Assembly (NCBI GenBank): GCA_000497835.1
Contig: KI547175.1
Coordinates: forward strand, 149,488-182,368
Direction of reading: 5' to 3'
Length of the DNA: 32,881 nucleotides
From: a gamma proteobacterium L18
GTDB taxonomy: Bacteria; Pseudomonadota; Gammaproteobacteria; Pseudomonadales; Pseudomonadaceae
Shown: piece after piece, positions 6,549-14,481 of the stretch
How the letters are laid out: each line of letters opens with the position of its first letter
Position numbering within the stretch: the first letter of the stretch is position 1
The notes under the pieces: model-generated
Database searches by the model: none
What the model saw: only the letters and a program-made list of their open reading frames with translations
What the model was told of the DNA's origin: nothing
Translations under genes and position numbers: made by a program

Positions 6549-7928
6549 TCATCTCGGCGCGGCAGGGGCAGGCGCCAGTCCTTCTGCTGCCGGCGGCGCT
6601 GCGCGCAACGTGTACGCCACTGCCAACAGCCCCAGCCACACCGGCATCAGGTACACCGACAGGCGCATCGACGGGGTCAGGAACATCACCAGCACGATGC
6701 CGGCCAAAAATGCCAACGTCAGGTAATTGCTCACGGGGTAGCCCCAGCTGGGGTAGGCCGTGGCCTGCCGTTGCTGGCGCTTGAACTTCAGGTGCGTGAC
6801 CGTGATCACCACCCAGTTGAGCACCAGCGCCGACACCACCAAGGCCATCAGCAAGCCGAAGGCATCGCCCGGCATCAGGTAATTGATCACCACGCAGGCC
6901 CCGGTGGCCAGCGACGAAATACCCAGCGCCACCACGGGCACGCCGCGACGGTTCACCCGCAACACCGCCGCCGGCGCATTGCCCTGGCGCGCCAGGCCAA
7001 ACAGCATGCGGCTGTTGCTGAACACGCAGCTGTTGTAGACCGACAGCGCGGCGGTCAGCACCACGGCGTTGAGCACGGTGGCGATGACGTTGCTGTTCAG
7101 GGCATGGAAAATCAGCACGAAGGGGCTGCCGCCGGTGACCACCTTCTCCCACGGGTACAGCGACAGCAGCACCGCCAGGGCGCCGATGTAGAACAGCAGG
7201 ATGCGCCAGATCACCTGGTTGGTGGCCTTGGGGATGCTGCGCTTGGGGTCGTCGGCCTCGGCGGCGGTGATGCCCACCAGCTCCAGGCCGCCAAAGGAGA
7301 ACATGATCACCGCCATGGACATCGCCAGGCCCGCCAGGCCATGGGGGAAGAAACCGCCGTGGGCCCACAGGTTGCTGATGCCGGCCTGTTCGCCGCCGGT
7401 GCCGGTGGCCAGCAACCAACCGCCGAAGGCGATCATGCTGATGACCGCCACCACCTTGATCAGCGAGAACCAGAACTCCACCTCGCCGTAGCATTTGACG
7501 TGGGTGAGGTTGATCAGGTTGATCAGCACAAAGCACACCGCCGCCGACACCCAGGTGGGCACGCCGGGCCACCAGTACTGCACGTACAGGCCCACGGCGG
7601 TCAGTTCGGCCATGCCCACCAGCACGTACAGCACCCAGTAGTTCCAGCCCGACATGAAGCCGGCGAATGGGCTCCAGTAGCGGTTGGCGAAGTGGCTGAA
7701 AGTGCCGGTGACCGGTTCTTCCACCACCATCTCGCCCAGCTGGCGCATGATCGCGAAGGCCACCAGGCCGGCGATGGCGTAGCCCAGGATGGCAGCGGGC
7801 CCCGCCATGTTGATGGTCTGGGCGATGCCCAGGAACAGGCCGGTGCCGATCGAGCCACCCAGGGCGATCAGCTGGATGTGGCGGTTCTTCAAGCCTCGGT
7901 GCAGCGTCGAGGGTGCAGGCTGACTCAT
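6549..7928 (-). CDS. AroP/PheP-type aromatic amino acid permease (APC superfamily)
   Basis: A 459-residue, twelve-helix amino acid:proton symporter. The N-terminal LKNRHIQLIALGGSIGTGLF (residues 13-32, substrate-binding loop of helix 1) and the middle segment NSCVFSNSRMLFGLARQGNAP are characteristic of the AroP/PheP/ProY branch of the APC superfamily. GGLELVGITAAEADDPKRSIP is also typical. The neighbourhood (an Lrp-type regulator divergent from it and an aromatic aminotransferase next) supports import of Phe, Tyr or Trp for catabolism. That substrate is inference, since close relatives carry proline or GABA. AGGA lies 8 bases before the ATG at 7928. An imperfect palindrome GGGCACTGGCCGGTGCCC (7954-7971) sits in the leader. 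Confidence 0.88.
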   Translation of the reverse strand: MSQPAPSTLHRGLKNRHIQLIALGGSIGTGLFLGIAQTINMAGPAAILGYAIAGLVAFAIMRQLGEMVVEEPVTGTFSHFANRYWSPFAGFMSGWNYWVLYVLVGMAELTAVGLYVQYWWPGVPTWVSAAVCFVLINLINLTHVKCYGEVEFWFSLIKVVAVISMIAFGGWLLATGTGGEQAGISNLWAHGGFFPHGLAGLAMSMAVIMFSFGGLELVGITAAEADDPKRSIPKATNQVIWRILLFYIGALAVLLSLYPWEKVVTGGSPFVLIFHALNSNVIATVLNAVVLTAALSVYNSCVFSNSRMLFGLARQGNAPAAVLRVNRRGVPVVALGISSLATGACVVINYLMPGDAFGLLMALVVSALVLNWVVITVTHLKFKRQQRQATAYPSWGYPVSNYLTLAFLAGIVLVMFLTPSMRLSVYLMPVWLGLLAVAYTLRAAPPAAEGLAPAPAAPR

Positions 7929-8092
7929 GGTGATGTCCTGATCAGAGTGGGGCGGGCACTGGCCGGTGCCCTGGGTGACGTCATGACAGGGGCAATTGCA
8001 AATCAGGTGCCAATCACCGCGAAGGGCTTCAGCGCAGCGCTTGGGTGCTGTTAATCTGCCTGCCCCTCACACCCGCGCAACGGAACCGAGCC

Positions 8093-8551
8093 ATGTACGC
8101 GATTGACGATTTCGACCTCAAGATCCTGACCCTGCTCCAGGCCAACGGCCGCCTCACCAACCAGGACCTCAGCGAGCTGGTGGGCCTGTCGGCGTCGCAG
8201 TGTTCGCGCCGGCGCATCAGCCTGGAACAGGCCGGGCTGATCCTGGGCTACCACGCGCGCCTGGCGCCCCAGGCCATGAATACCCAGATGGTGGCGATGA
8301 TCGAGGTGCAGCTGGTCAGCCACACGCCGGCGCAGTCCGAGGACTTCGAGGCCTTTGTGCTGGACGAGGCGGCCATCATCGATACCTACAAAACCACCGG
8401 CGATGCCGACTACGCCTTGAAGGTGGCAGTGGCCGACCTGATCGAGCTCAACGCATTGATGGGCCGCCTGGCCAGCAGTGGCAGCATCGGCCACATGAAG
8501 ACGGCGGTGGTGCTGCAGCGGATCAAGGAAGCGGGCATTGGCGCGCGGTAA
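8093..8551 (+). CDS. Lrp/AsnC-family transcriptional regulator
   Basis: A 152-residue feast/famine regulator. Residues ~6-50 form the N-terminal winged helix-turn-helix (DDFDLKILTLLQANGRLTNQ followed by LSASQCSRRRISLEQAG). Residues ~65-145 form the RAM ligand-binding/oligomerisation domain, with the characteristic TTGDADYALKV loop that binds amino acids. The start is the ATG at 8093 (MYAIDDFDLK); the longer open frame from 8045 adds residues that do not belong to the family. Divergent from the aromatic permease and upstream of the YitT-type gene and aminotransferase, so it most likely controls amino acid uptake and catabolism from the 164-bp shared region. The effector is unknown but an aromatic amino acid is likely. 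Confidence 0.92.
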   Translation: MYAIDDFDLKILTLLQANGRLTNQDLSELVGLSASQCSRRRISLEQAGLILGYHARLAPQAMNTQMVAMIEVQLVSHTPAQSEDFEAFVLDEAAIIDTYKTTGDADYALKVAVADLIELNALMGRLASSGSIGHMKTAVVLQRIKEAGIGAR

Positions 8552-8624
8552 AAATGCACCGAAAGCGCGCAAAAACAGGAGTGCTCGCACTCGTCTGGCG
8601 CATGGTTTTTCTTGTTTGTGCGTG

Positions 8625-8695
8625 ATCTGTGCGAAATATGATTTTTAAATACACATTAATTTTGTTTTTTGCTAATTTCGCGCTCGATTCGGTCA
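8625..8695 (+). promoter_or_regulatory. AT-rich promoter region before the yitT-type/aminotransferase pair
   Basis: Between the regulator gene and the next gene, 8630-8690 is strikingly AT-rich for this genome (runs such as ATTTTTAAATACACATTAATT and TTTTGTTTTTTG). Lrp-family proteins favour such sequences, so this is a plausible promoter and regulator-binding region for the two genes downstream. No exact -35/-10 pair can be assigned with confidence. Confidence 0.4.
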
Positions 8696-8750
8696 TCTGG
8701 CTCCTCGGGCCAGGCCGGCCGCCCCGAACTTCCCGGACATCGAGTGCACC

Positions 8751-9362
8751 ATGACCACAGCCGCCGCCCCCAGCTTCCCCCATAGTCGTGTCGAAGATTG
8801 CCTGGCCTTGCTGGTGGGCACCGTCATGATTTCCTTCGGCCTGCTGCTGTTGCGCACCGGCGGGATCATGACCGGGGGCACGGCAGGCATCGCGCTGTTG
8901 CTGCATTACGCCTTCGGCTTTGCGTTTGGCGTGGTGTTTTTCCTGCTCAATGTGCCGTTTTTCTACCTGGCCGTGCGGCGCATGGGCTGGGCGTTCAGCC
9001 TCAAGACCTTCCTGTGCATCGGCCTGGTGTCGCTGTTTTCCGACCACCTGGCCGGGCTGATCAGTTTTGCCCATGTACAACCGCTGTACGCGGCGGTGAT
9101 GGGCAATATCATCCTGGGGACCGGTTTTCTCATTCTGTTCCGCCATCGCGCCAGCCTGGGCGGGCTCAACATTCTGGCGCTGTACCTGCAGCAACGTTTC
9201 GGCTGGCGGGCCGGCTGGTTGCAGATGGGCAGCGACGTGCTGATCCTGTCGCTGTCGCTGACCACCGTGTCGCTGCCGGTGCTGGCCGTGTCGGTGGTCG
9301 GGGTGGTGGTGCTCAACCTGATCGTGGCCCTCAACCATCGCGCCGGTCGCTACTGCGCGTAA
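8751..9362 (+). CDS. YitT-family (DUF161) membrane protein
   Basis: A 203-residue protein with five to six hydrophobic helices. GLLLLRTGGIMTGGTAGIALLL (about residues 26-47) and FRHRASLGGLNILALYL (about 130-146) are the paired glycine-rich repeats typical of the YitT/DUF161 family. The C-terminal DUF2179 domain of Gram-positive YitT is absent. This is the short form common in proteobacteria. Family function is not established; an export or uptake role is often assumed. The gene ends 24 bases before the aminotransferase, with which it probably forms an operon, and follows the Lrp regulator in the same direction. A role in moving aromatic amino acids or their transamination products is an inference from context only. 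Confidence 0.8.
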   Translation: MTTAAAPSFPHSRVEDCLALLVGTVMISFGLLLLRTGGIMTGGTAGIALLLHYAFGFAFGVVFFLLNVPFFYLAVRRMGWAFSLKTFLCIGLVSLFSDHLAGLISFAHVQPLYAAVMGNIILGTGFLILFRHRASLGGLNILALYLQQRFGWRAGWLQMGSDVLILSLSLTTVSLPVLAVSVVGVVVLNLIVALNHRAGRYCA

Positions 9363-9386
9363 GTCTTTTTCTGTCTGGAGTTCATC

Positions 9387-10580
9387 ATGTTCGATCACGT
9401 TAGTCCCTACGCCGGTGACCCCATCCTGTCGCTGATGGAGGCCTACCAGGCCGACCCGCGCGCCAACAAGGTCAACCTCAGCATCGGCCTGTACTACGAT
9501 GCCGAAGGCCGCATTCCACAGTTGCCGTCGGTGGCCGAAGCCCAGCGCCGCTGGTTGGCCAGCGAGCAGGGCCCGTCGCTGTACCTGCCCATGGACGGCC
9601 TGGCCGATTACTGCGGCCAGGTGCAGCGCCTGCTGTTCGGCGAGCAGGCCCGGGTGCTGGATGAGCGCCGCGTGGCCACCATCCAGACGGTGGGCGGTTC
9701 GGGCGCGCTGAAAGTGGGCGCCGACTTTTTGCGCCAGTGGTTCCCGCAGGCGCAGGTGTGGGTCAGCAACCCGACCTGGGAAAACCACCATGCACTGTTC
9801 GGCGGTGCCGGTTTTACCGTCAACACCTACCCCTATTTCGATCCAGCCACTGGCGCAGTGGACTTCGACGGCCTGTGCGCGGCCCTGGCCGAACTGCCGG
9901 CGCAGAGCATCGTGCTGATGCACCCGTGCTGCCATAACCCCACGGGTGCCGACCTGCTGCCTGCGCAGTGGGACGTGGTGGTGAAGATTCTTGCCGAGCG
10001 CCAGCTGATCGCCTTCCTCGACACCGCCTACCAGGGCCTGGGCGAGGGCATGCAAGAGGACGCCTACGCCATCCGCGCCATGGCCGAGGCTGGCCTGACG
10101 CTGGTGGTGAGCAACTCGTTCTCGAAGATTTTCTCGCTGTACGGCGAGCGCGTTGGCGGCCTGTCGGTGGTGTGCGCCGATGCGGCCACCGCGCAAAATG
10201 TGCAGGGCCAACTGAAGGCCACCGTACGCCGCAATTACTCCAGCCCGCCCAGCCATGGCGCGCGGTTAGTGGCCGGTGTACTGGGCGACGAGCACCTGCG
10301 TGCCCAGTGGCTGGCGGAAGTGGAGCAGATGCGCGTGCGCATCAAGGCCATGCGCACACAACTGGCGTCGCTGCTGCGTGATGAATGCCCGGATGGGCGT
10401 CATGATTATCTGCTGCGTCAGCAGGGCATGTTCAGCTACACCGGGTTGAGCGTTGCGCAGGTGCGGCAGTTGCGCGAAGAGTCGGGGATCTACCTGGTGG
10501 ACAGTGGGCGGATGTGCCTGGCAGGGCTCAATGAGCACAACGTCGCCGCCGTCGCCCAGGCGATCGCCCGGGTGGGGTGA
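9387..10580 (+). CDS. Aromatic/aspartate aminotransferase, class I PLP enzyme
   Basis: A 397-residue cytosolic PLP enzyme of the aspartate/aromatic aminotransferase subgroup (TyrB/PhhC-like). It transfers the amino group of Tyr, Phe or Asp to 2-oxoglutarate. Landmarks: YAGDPILSLMEAYQ at the N-terminus, HPCCHNPTGADL with Asn184 contacting the cofactor, AFLDTAYQG with Asp212 and Tyr215, and SNSFSKIFSLYGERVGG with the cofactor lysine Lys247. TGGAG lies 6 bases before the ATG. Length is exactly as expected for the family. Its pairing with an AroP-like permease and an Lrp regulator argues for aromatic amino acid catabolism rather than a general aspartate role. Confidence 0.93.
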   Translation: MFDHVSPYAGDPILSLMEAYQADPRANKVNLSIGLYYDAEGRIPQLPSVAEAQRRWLASEQGPSLYLPMDGLADYCGQVQRLLFGEQARVLDERRVATIQTVGGSGALKVGADFLRQWFPQAQVWVSNPTWENHHALFGGAGFTVNTYPYFDPATGAVDFDGLCAALAELPAQSIVLMHPCCHNPTGADLLPAQWDVVVKILAERQLIAFLDTAYQGLGEGMQEDAYAIRAMAEAGLTLVVSNSFSKIFSLYGERVGGLSVVCADAATAQNVQGQLKATVRRNYSSPPSHGARLVAGVLGDEHLRAQWLAEVEQMRVRIKAMRTQLASLLRDECPDGRHDYLLRQQGMFSYTGLSVAQVRQLREESGIYLVDSGRMCLAGLNEHNVAAVAQAIARVG

Positions 10581-10621
10581 GGGGGCGCTTGCCTTTGGAT
10601 TTGCAGCGTTCTAGAGATCGA

Positions 10622-10829
10622 GCGCCGCCCGCGCGGCGCTTCCCGAGGTTCCCTCGGTCCCACATCTGTTTCGGGCCAGTTATGTCAGTACCATCACCTA
10701 GTTTGCCCTGTTCGTTCACTGCAGATCTGGAGTGAACAAACAAGGCGGACCAGGTAACCTAACAGGCAAAATTGGCCCGAAACAAATGTGGGACCGAGGG
10801 AACCTCGGGAAGCGCCGCGCGGGCGGCGC
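10622..10829. repeat. Large imperfect palindrome, copy 1
   Basis: Left arm 10622-10678 and right arm 10772-10829 are inverted copies with one internal mismatch over 57 bases. They begin GCGCCGCCCGCGCGGCGC and end in TTTCGGGCCA. The centre is itself palindromic, with GTTCACT and AGTGAAC around a 10-base loop. The outer ~35 bases resemble a REP unit (CTTCCCGAGG...GGTCCCACA), so the element looks like two REPs flanking a palindromic spacer. A second copy of the whole structure lies at 24491-24699. No open reading frame of note. It separates the aminotransferase from a decayed region. Confidence 0.9.
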
Positions 10830-10866
10830 GCGATCGCAAGACCACCACAAAACTACCGCCAAGCCG

Positions 10867-10944
10867 CTACAGGTTTTCGCGGGTGATGATCTGCAACGGC
10901 ACAAACACCCGCTGGCTCGTCGCATCAAACTCAGACTGCGCCTG
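10867..10944 (-). pseudogene. C-terminal remnant of a LacI-family regulator
   Basis: The minus strand encodes 25 residues ending FDATSQRVFVPLQIITRENL and a stop. The ending VPLQIITREN is the usual extreme C-terminus of LacI/GalR-family sugar regulators. Upstream of this the frame is closed at once by a TAG at 10945-10947, and no helix-turn-helix or core domain is found, so only the tail survives. The absent regulator probably controlled the sugar genes whose fragments lie next to it on the other strand. Confidence 0.6.
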
Positions 10945-11036
10945 CTATTGCCCTCTGCCCGGCGTAGTCTGGCCGGCGGCTTTCTGTTGTTTTACCTCGA
11001 CCGCCAACAGCGCCTGCAAGGCGCAACAGCGTGGCC

Positions 11037-11141
11037 AAGGACATCAAGCTGTGCGAACGGCTGATCATCGCCGGCCAGCTCCCGAGCGCCAGCCACTTGG
11101 CCGACCCCGGCCTGTCACTGAAAACCCTGCTCAGGAACTGA
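11037..11141 (+). pseudogene. C-terminal remnant of an unidentified gene
   Basis: The frame KDIKLCERLIIAGQLPSASH continues to LSLKTLLRN and a TGA at 11139-11141, 2 bases before the ATG of the next remnant. That spacing is what one expects inside an operon. The residues look like real coding sequence but are too few to assign a family. Upstream the frame dissolves into arginine/proline-rich noise, so the 5' part is lost. Confidence 0.35.
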
Positions 11142-11143
11142 CC

Positions 11144-11295
11144 ATGCCACGCTTGCTGGTGTTTCAATCGCTATGGGCTATGCTCGATCATCAGGGGCAG
11201 CCGACCTACGTGGTGGGGTGCGCGCTGCCGCCGTACGCTATCACCGGTGCCGATGGCCGCGAGCTGACGGATCGCTGGCAGGAAGCGCTGCTCCA
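11144..11295 (+). pseudogene. Collapsed sugar phosphate isomerase/epimerase-like gene
   Basis: An ATG with GGAA upstream starts MPRLLVFQSLWAM, which resembles the first strand of TIM-barrel sugar phosphate isomerase/epimerase proteins. After about 20 residues it jumps to PPYAITGADGRELTDRWQEA, which looks like the C-terminal end of the same kind of protein. About 200 central residues would be missing, and the end runs into a REP-like piece (CCAAGGTCGGCTCC, 11293-11306). I read it as one gene with a large internal deletion truncated by a REP. The family call rests on short fragments and is tentative. 11307-11390 shows nothing further. Confidence 0.4.
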
Positions 11296-11390
11296 AGGTC
11301 GGCTCCAACGCAGGTGCGTACGACCTCAGGTCGGGCATTACCTGAAAAATCGTTTAACCTGTAACGCAATGCTTGTATCGAGGTTGCGTT

Positions 11391-11852
11391 TTGAAAGGTC
11401 TGCCGTTCACCCTCTGCCTGCTGTGCATGGCCACTCCCCAGGCCGAGGCCAGCGAAGCCGCGCCCCTGAGCCTGAAAAGCGCCGGCGCGGTCACCGGTCT
11501 TGCCGTGCGTATTGTCCAGGACGACAGCTATTCGGTGCGCATCGATTACTTCTACCCGGCCGCCGACACCCAGGCGCGCAAGGTGCTGTGGGACGCGACC
11601 GGAGGCGGCCGTGACAGCGGCGCGCCGTTCAGCGTCAACCTGCGCATCTACGACGTCGACGACGCGGTGGTCATTCAGGACCGGCGCATCAGCCACCCTG
11701 CGCTGTCCTCCTGGAGCGATGGGGTGCTGCACGCCGAACTGAGCGAAGTGCGCCTGGCGCGCGGCCGCTACCAGATCACCGTAGAGCGCCGCGGCAGCGC
11801 CGGCGCCATCGCCGACTACCGCGCCGGCGTCAGCGTAGTGCGCGCCTGGTAA
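11391..11852 (+). CDS. Small exported protein, possibly DUF5625-like
   Basis: A 153-residue protein with a signal peptide (LPFTLCLLCMATPQAEA, cut near residue 20). The mature part reads like a compact beta-sandwich: alternating strands such as TGLAVRIV, YSVRIDYFY, FSVNLRIYDVD and YQITVERR, and no membrane segment or catalytic motif. The length and strand pattern recall DUF5625-type proteins, but I cannot confirm this. I chose the TTG at 11391 because GAGG lies 7 bases before it. A TTG at 11373 is also in frame but has no such site. It stands alone downstream of a decayed sugar locus and before a REP pair. Function unknown. Confidence 0.65.
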   Translation: MKGLPFTLCLLCMATPQAEASEAAPLSLKSAGAVTGLAVRIVQDDSYSVRIDYFYPAADTQARKVLWDATGGGRDSGAPFSVNLRIYDVDDAVVIQDRRISHPALSSWSDGVLHAELSEVRLARGRYQITVERRGSAGAIADYRAGVSVVRAW

Positions 11853-11901
11853 CCCCGCCGTACCGTGGGAGGTTTCATGGTTTTGGGCAATCAGTACCGG
11901 C

Positions 11902-11989
11902 CTCTCGCGAGCAAACTTTGCTCCCACAATCTAAACGCCCGCATCTATGTATGCCTCAACACTGTGGGAGCAAAGCTTGCTCGCGATGC
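11902..11989. repeat. REP pair (TGTGGGAGCAAAG type)
   Basis: CGCGAGCAAACTTTGCTCCC at 11906-11925 faces TGTGGGAGCAAAGCTTGCTC at 11963-11982. The arms are inverted copies with one difference. A nearly identical but perfect pair lies at 16554-16663. It sits 72 bases before the MATE gene. Confidence 0.85.
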
Positions 11990-12060
11990 AGGCGACACGG
12001 TGTTGACCGGTGTGAATGCGCTAGAATCCCCGCGCACCTTTCCATCTGCCCGAGTATTCC

Positions 12061-13416
12061 ATGCCCACCCCACCGCAACGCCCCCTGTGGCAAACCTACC
12101 TGGCGTTCCTTGCGCCCATGGTGCTGTCCAACTTCCTGCAGTCCATGTCCGGCACCCTCAACAGCATCTACATTGGCCAGATGCTGGGCACCCAGGCGCT
12201 GGCTGCCGTGTCGGGGATGTTCCCCATCGTGTTCTTCTTCATCGCCCTGGTCATCGGCCTGGGCGCCGGCGCCGGGGTGTTGATCGGCCAGGCGTGGGGG
12301 GCGCGCGAGCCACAGGTGGTCAAGCAGATTGCCGGTGCCACCTTGCTGCTGGGGGCGTTGATCGGTCTGGTGGCAGCGGTATTCGGCAGCGTCTTTGCGC
12401 GCCAGGCCTTGCAGGGGTTGGGTACACCGGTGGATGTGCTGGACGATGCCGTGGCCTATGCACGGGTGATGATGTGGATCATGCCCATCCTGCTGGTGTT
12501 CGTGTTGTTCACCCAGTTGCTGCGTGGGGTCAGTGACACGCTGTCGCCGCTGCTGGCGTTGCTGTTGTCGACGGTGGTGGGGCTGATGCTGACGCCCGCA
12601 TTGATTCGCGGGTGGGCAGGGCTGCCGCAGATGGGCATCCAGAGCGCGGTGCTGGCGGGGCTGGTGGGCAATATCGCGGCGATCGGCCTGTTGGCTTGGC
12701 GCCTCAACCGCCGTCAGCACCCGCTGGCGCTGGACGTCGAGTTCATCAGGTCGTTGCGCCTGGACCGCGCCATCCTCGCCAAGGTGCTGCGCATCGGTTT
12801 GCCCACGGGCGTGCAGATGGTGGTGATTTCGCTGTCCGAGCTGGTGATTCTGTCCCTGGTCAACGGCCACGGCTCCCAGGCCACGGCGGCTTACGGCGCG
12901 GTCACGCAGATCGTCAACTACGTGCAATTCCCGGCGCTGTCGATCGCCATCACCGCCTCGATCCTCGGCGCCCAGGCCATTGGTGCCGGGCGGCTTGAGC
13001 GCATCGGGCCGATCCTGCGCACGGGGCTGGCGATCAATGTGTGGCTCACCGGCGGCCTGATCCTGCTGGGGTACCTGCTGTCCGGTTGGCTGCTGGGGCT
13101 GTTCATCACTGACCCGGTGGCGTTGGCGCAAGCGTCGCACCTGCTGCACATCATGCTCTGGAGCATGCTGGTGTTCGGCTTCCAGGCCCTGGTGGGCGGC
13201 ATCATGCGCGCCAGCGGCACGGTGCTGGTGCCGGTGCTGATTTCGATTTTCTGCATCGTCGGCGTGGAACTGCCGGCGGCGTGGCTGCTCAATAGTCACT
13301 TCGGTTTGCAAGGGGTGTGGATGGCGTTTCCGCTGACCTACCTGGCGATGCTGGCCATGCAGACCGCGTATTACAAAGGCGTGTGGCAACACCGCAAGAT
13401 CGAACGCCTGGTGTAA
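12061..13416 (+). CDS. MATE-family multidrug/toxin exporter
   Basis: A 451-residue inner membrane protein with twelve predicted helices in two six-helix halves (about residues 14-200 and 240-440), the MATE arrangement. The N-terminal FLAPMVLSNFLQSMSGTLNS, IGLGAGAGVLIGQAWGAR and the later YGAVTQIVNYVQFPALSI are typical of the NorM/DinF superfamily. MATE proteins expel cationic drugs or metabolites in exchange for Na+ or H+; the substrate here cannot be told. The ATG follows CCGAGTATTCC, a weak ribosome binding site. Monocistronic, between REP pairs. No regulator is adjacent. Confidence 0.93.
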   Translation: MPTPPQRPLWQTYLAFLAPMVLSNFLQSMSGTLNSIYIGQMLGTQALAAVSGMFPIVFFFIALVIGLGAGAGVLIGQAWGAREPQVVKQIAGATLLLGALIGLVAAVFGSVFARQALQGLGTPVDVLDDAVAYARVMMWIMPILLVFVLFTQLLRGVSDTLSPLLALLLSTVVGLMLTPALIRGWAGLPQMGIQSAVLAGLVGNIAAIGLLAWRLNRRQHPLALDVEFIRSLRLDRAILAKVLRIGLPTGVQMVVISLSELVILSLVNGHGSQATAAYGAVTQIVNYVQFPALSIAITASILGAQAIGAGRLERIGPILRTGLAINVWLTGGLILLGYLLSGWLLGLFITDPVALAQASHLLHIMLWSMLVFGFQALVGGIMRASGTVLVPVLISIFCIVGVELPAAWLLNSHFGLQGVWMAFPLTYLAMLAMQTAYYKGVWQHRKIERLV

Positions 13417-13430
13417 CTTAGGCCACAACC

Positions 13431-13523
13431 CCTGTAGCAGCTGCCGAAGGCGGCGTCACAGGCAACGCGGTGGGTCAGCCAGTGCGCGTTGCCTGTGACA
13501 CGACCTGGCGGCCGCTGCTACAG
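13431..13523. repeat. REP pair (CTGTAGCAGC type)
   Basis: CCTGTAGCAGCTGCCGAAGG followed by CGGCGTCACAGGCAACGCG faces the inverted partner ending GGCGGCCGCTGCTACAGG at 13523. The same family recurs at 18159-18241 and 32733-32826. It lies 19 bases before the TTG start of the glycosyltransferase-like gene, so it covers that gene's promoter region. Confidence 0.85.
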
Positions 13524-13542
13524 GAACTGAAGGATCAGTGTT

Positions 13543-14481
13543 TTGAACAATTCCCTGGTGGTGCTGACCACCTACTTCAACCCGTGCCGCTACGCTACCC
13601 GCCGGCGCAACTACGACCTGTTCATGGCAGGCATGCACAAGGCCGGGGTGACGTGCATCACCGTCGAATGCGCATTCGGCCAGGCGCCCTTCGAACTGCC
13701 ACCTGCCTTGGACGTGATCCAGGTACGCGCCAATACACTGCTATGGCAGAAAGAACGCCTGCTCAATCTGGCCGCCTCCTGGCTGCCGCGCCAGTGCCGC
13801 TACGTCGCATGGCTGGACTGCGACATCCTGTTCGACAACCCGCGCTGGCCCCGTGAACTGGTCAAGCAATTGCAGCGTCACCCGGTGGCGCAAGTGTTCG
13901 AAACCGCCCTGCGCCTGCAGCGCGGCAATGTCCCAGGCGATGCGCCCGATGTGGCCGAATCCTTCGCCTCGGTGATGCGCCGCCACCCCGAGGCGCTGGA
14001 TGCCGGGCGCTACGACCGCCATGGTCACACCGGCTACGGTTGGGCCATGCGTAGGGACATCTTCGATGAAGTGGGCCTGTACGAAGCCGCCGTGTCAGGC
14101 AGCGCCGACCACTTCATGGCCCATGCCATTTATGGCGACGGCAACTTCTGCATCCGCAACGCGCTCAAGCACGACCCCCGGCAGATCGCGCATTTGCAGG
14201 CCTGGCGAGAGCGCTTTTTTGCGCGGGTGCAAGGCAGCCTGGGCGTGGTCAGTAGCCAGATCCGCCACCTGTGGCATGGCGATGCGGTCAACCGCCGCTA
14301 CTTTCTGCGCATGCACGACATCACCGACCTGGGCTATGACCCCTTCACCGACCTTGTTGCCCGTCCCGGCCAACCGTTGCAATGGGCGAGCGGCATGGAC
14401 AAGCAGGGGCTGCGAGACTACTTCGCCAACTACTTCGCCAGCCGTCACGAAGACGGCCTGCTCGCCGACCAAGGAGCTTGA
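13543..14481 (+). CDS. Glycosyltransferase-like protein (GT-A fold)
   Basis: A 312-residue soluble protein. SLVVLTTYFNP opens it as in GT-A enzymes. WLDCDILFDN (Asp92-Cys-Asp94) is the metal/nucleotide-sugar DxD motif. GYGWAMRRDIFDEVGLYE (about 164-181) and the following SADHFMAHAI resemble the acceptor-site segment of GT2/galactosyltransferase-type enzymes. IRHLWHGDAVNRRYFLR (240-256) is a motif I know from the C-terminal part of such proteins. No signal peptide or membrane helix. The start is a TTG with AAGGA about 8 bases upstream. It ends TGA directly followed by the ATG of a coiled-coil protein, so the two are translationally coupled. Donor, acceptor and pathway are unknown, and no other glycan genes are near. 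Confidence 0.65.
   Translation: MNNSLVVLTTYFNPCRYATRRRNYDLFMAGMHKAGVTCITVECAFGQAPFELPPALDVIQVRANTLLWQKERLLNLAASWLPRQCRYVAWLDCDILFDNPRWPRELVKQLQRHPVAQVFETALRLQRGNVPGDAPDVAESFASVMRRHPEALDAGRYDRHGHTGYGWAMRRDIFDEVGLYEAAVSGSADHFMAHAIYGDGNFCIRNALKHDPRQIAHLQAWRERFFARVQGSLGVVSSQIRHLWHGDAVNRRYFLRMHDITDLGYDPFTDLVARPGQPLQWASGMDKQGLRDYFANYFASRHEDGLLADQGA

Noticed and set aside
7954..7971. Near-palindrome GGGCACTGGCCGGTGCCC as an Lrp operator for the aromatic permease
   Set aside because: Lrp-family sites are usually AT-rich, and this GC-rich repeat has mismatched centre bases. Position alone is not enough to call it an operator.
8523..10256. A 577-codon minus-strand frame across the YitT-type and aminotransferase genes
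   Set aside because: It spans two well-supported genes on the other strand and has the His/Gln/Arg-rich composition of an antisense frame.
11956..13428. A 490-codon minus-strand frame antisense to the MATE exporter
   Set aside because: Low-complexity Gln/His/Arg composition and no family motif. The plus strand holds a complete twelve-helix protein.
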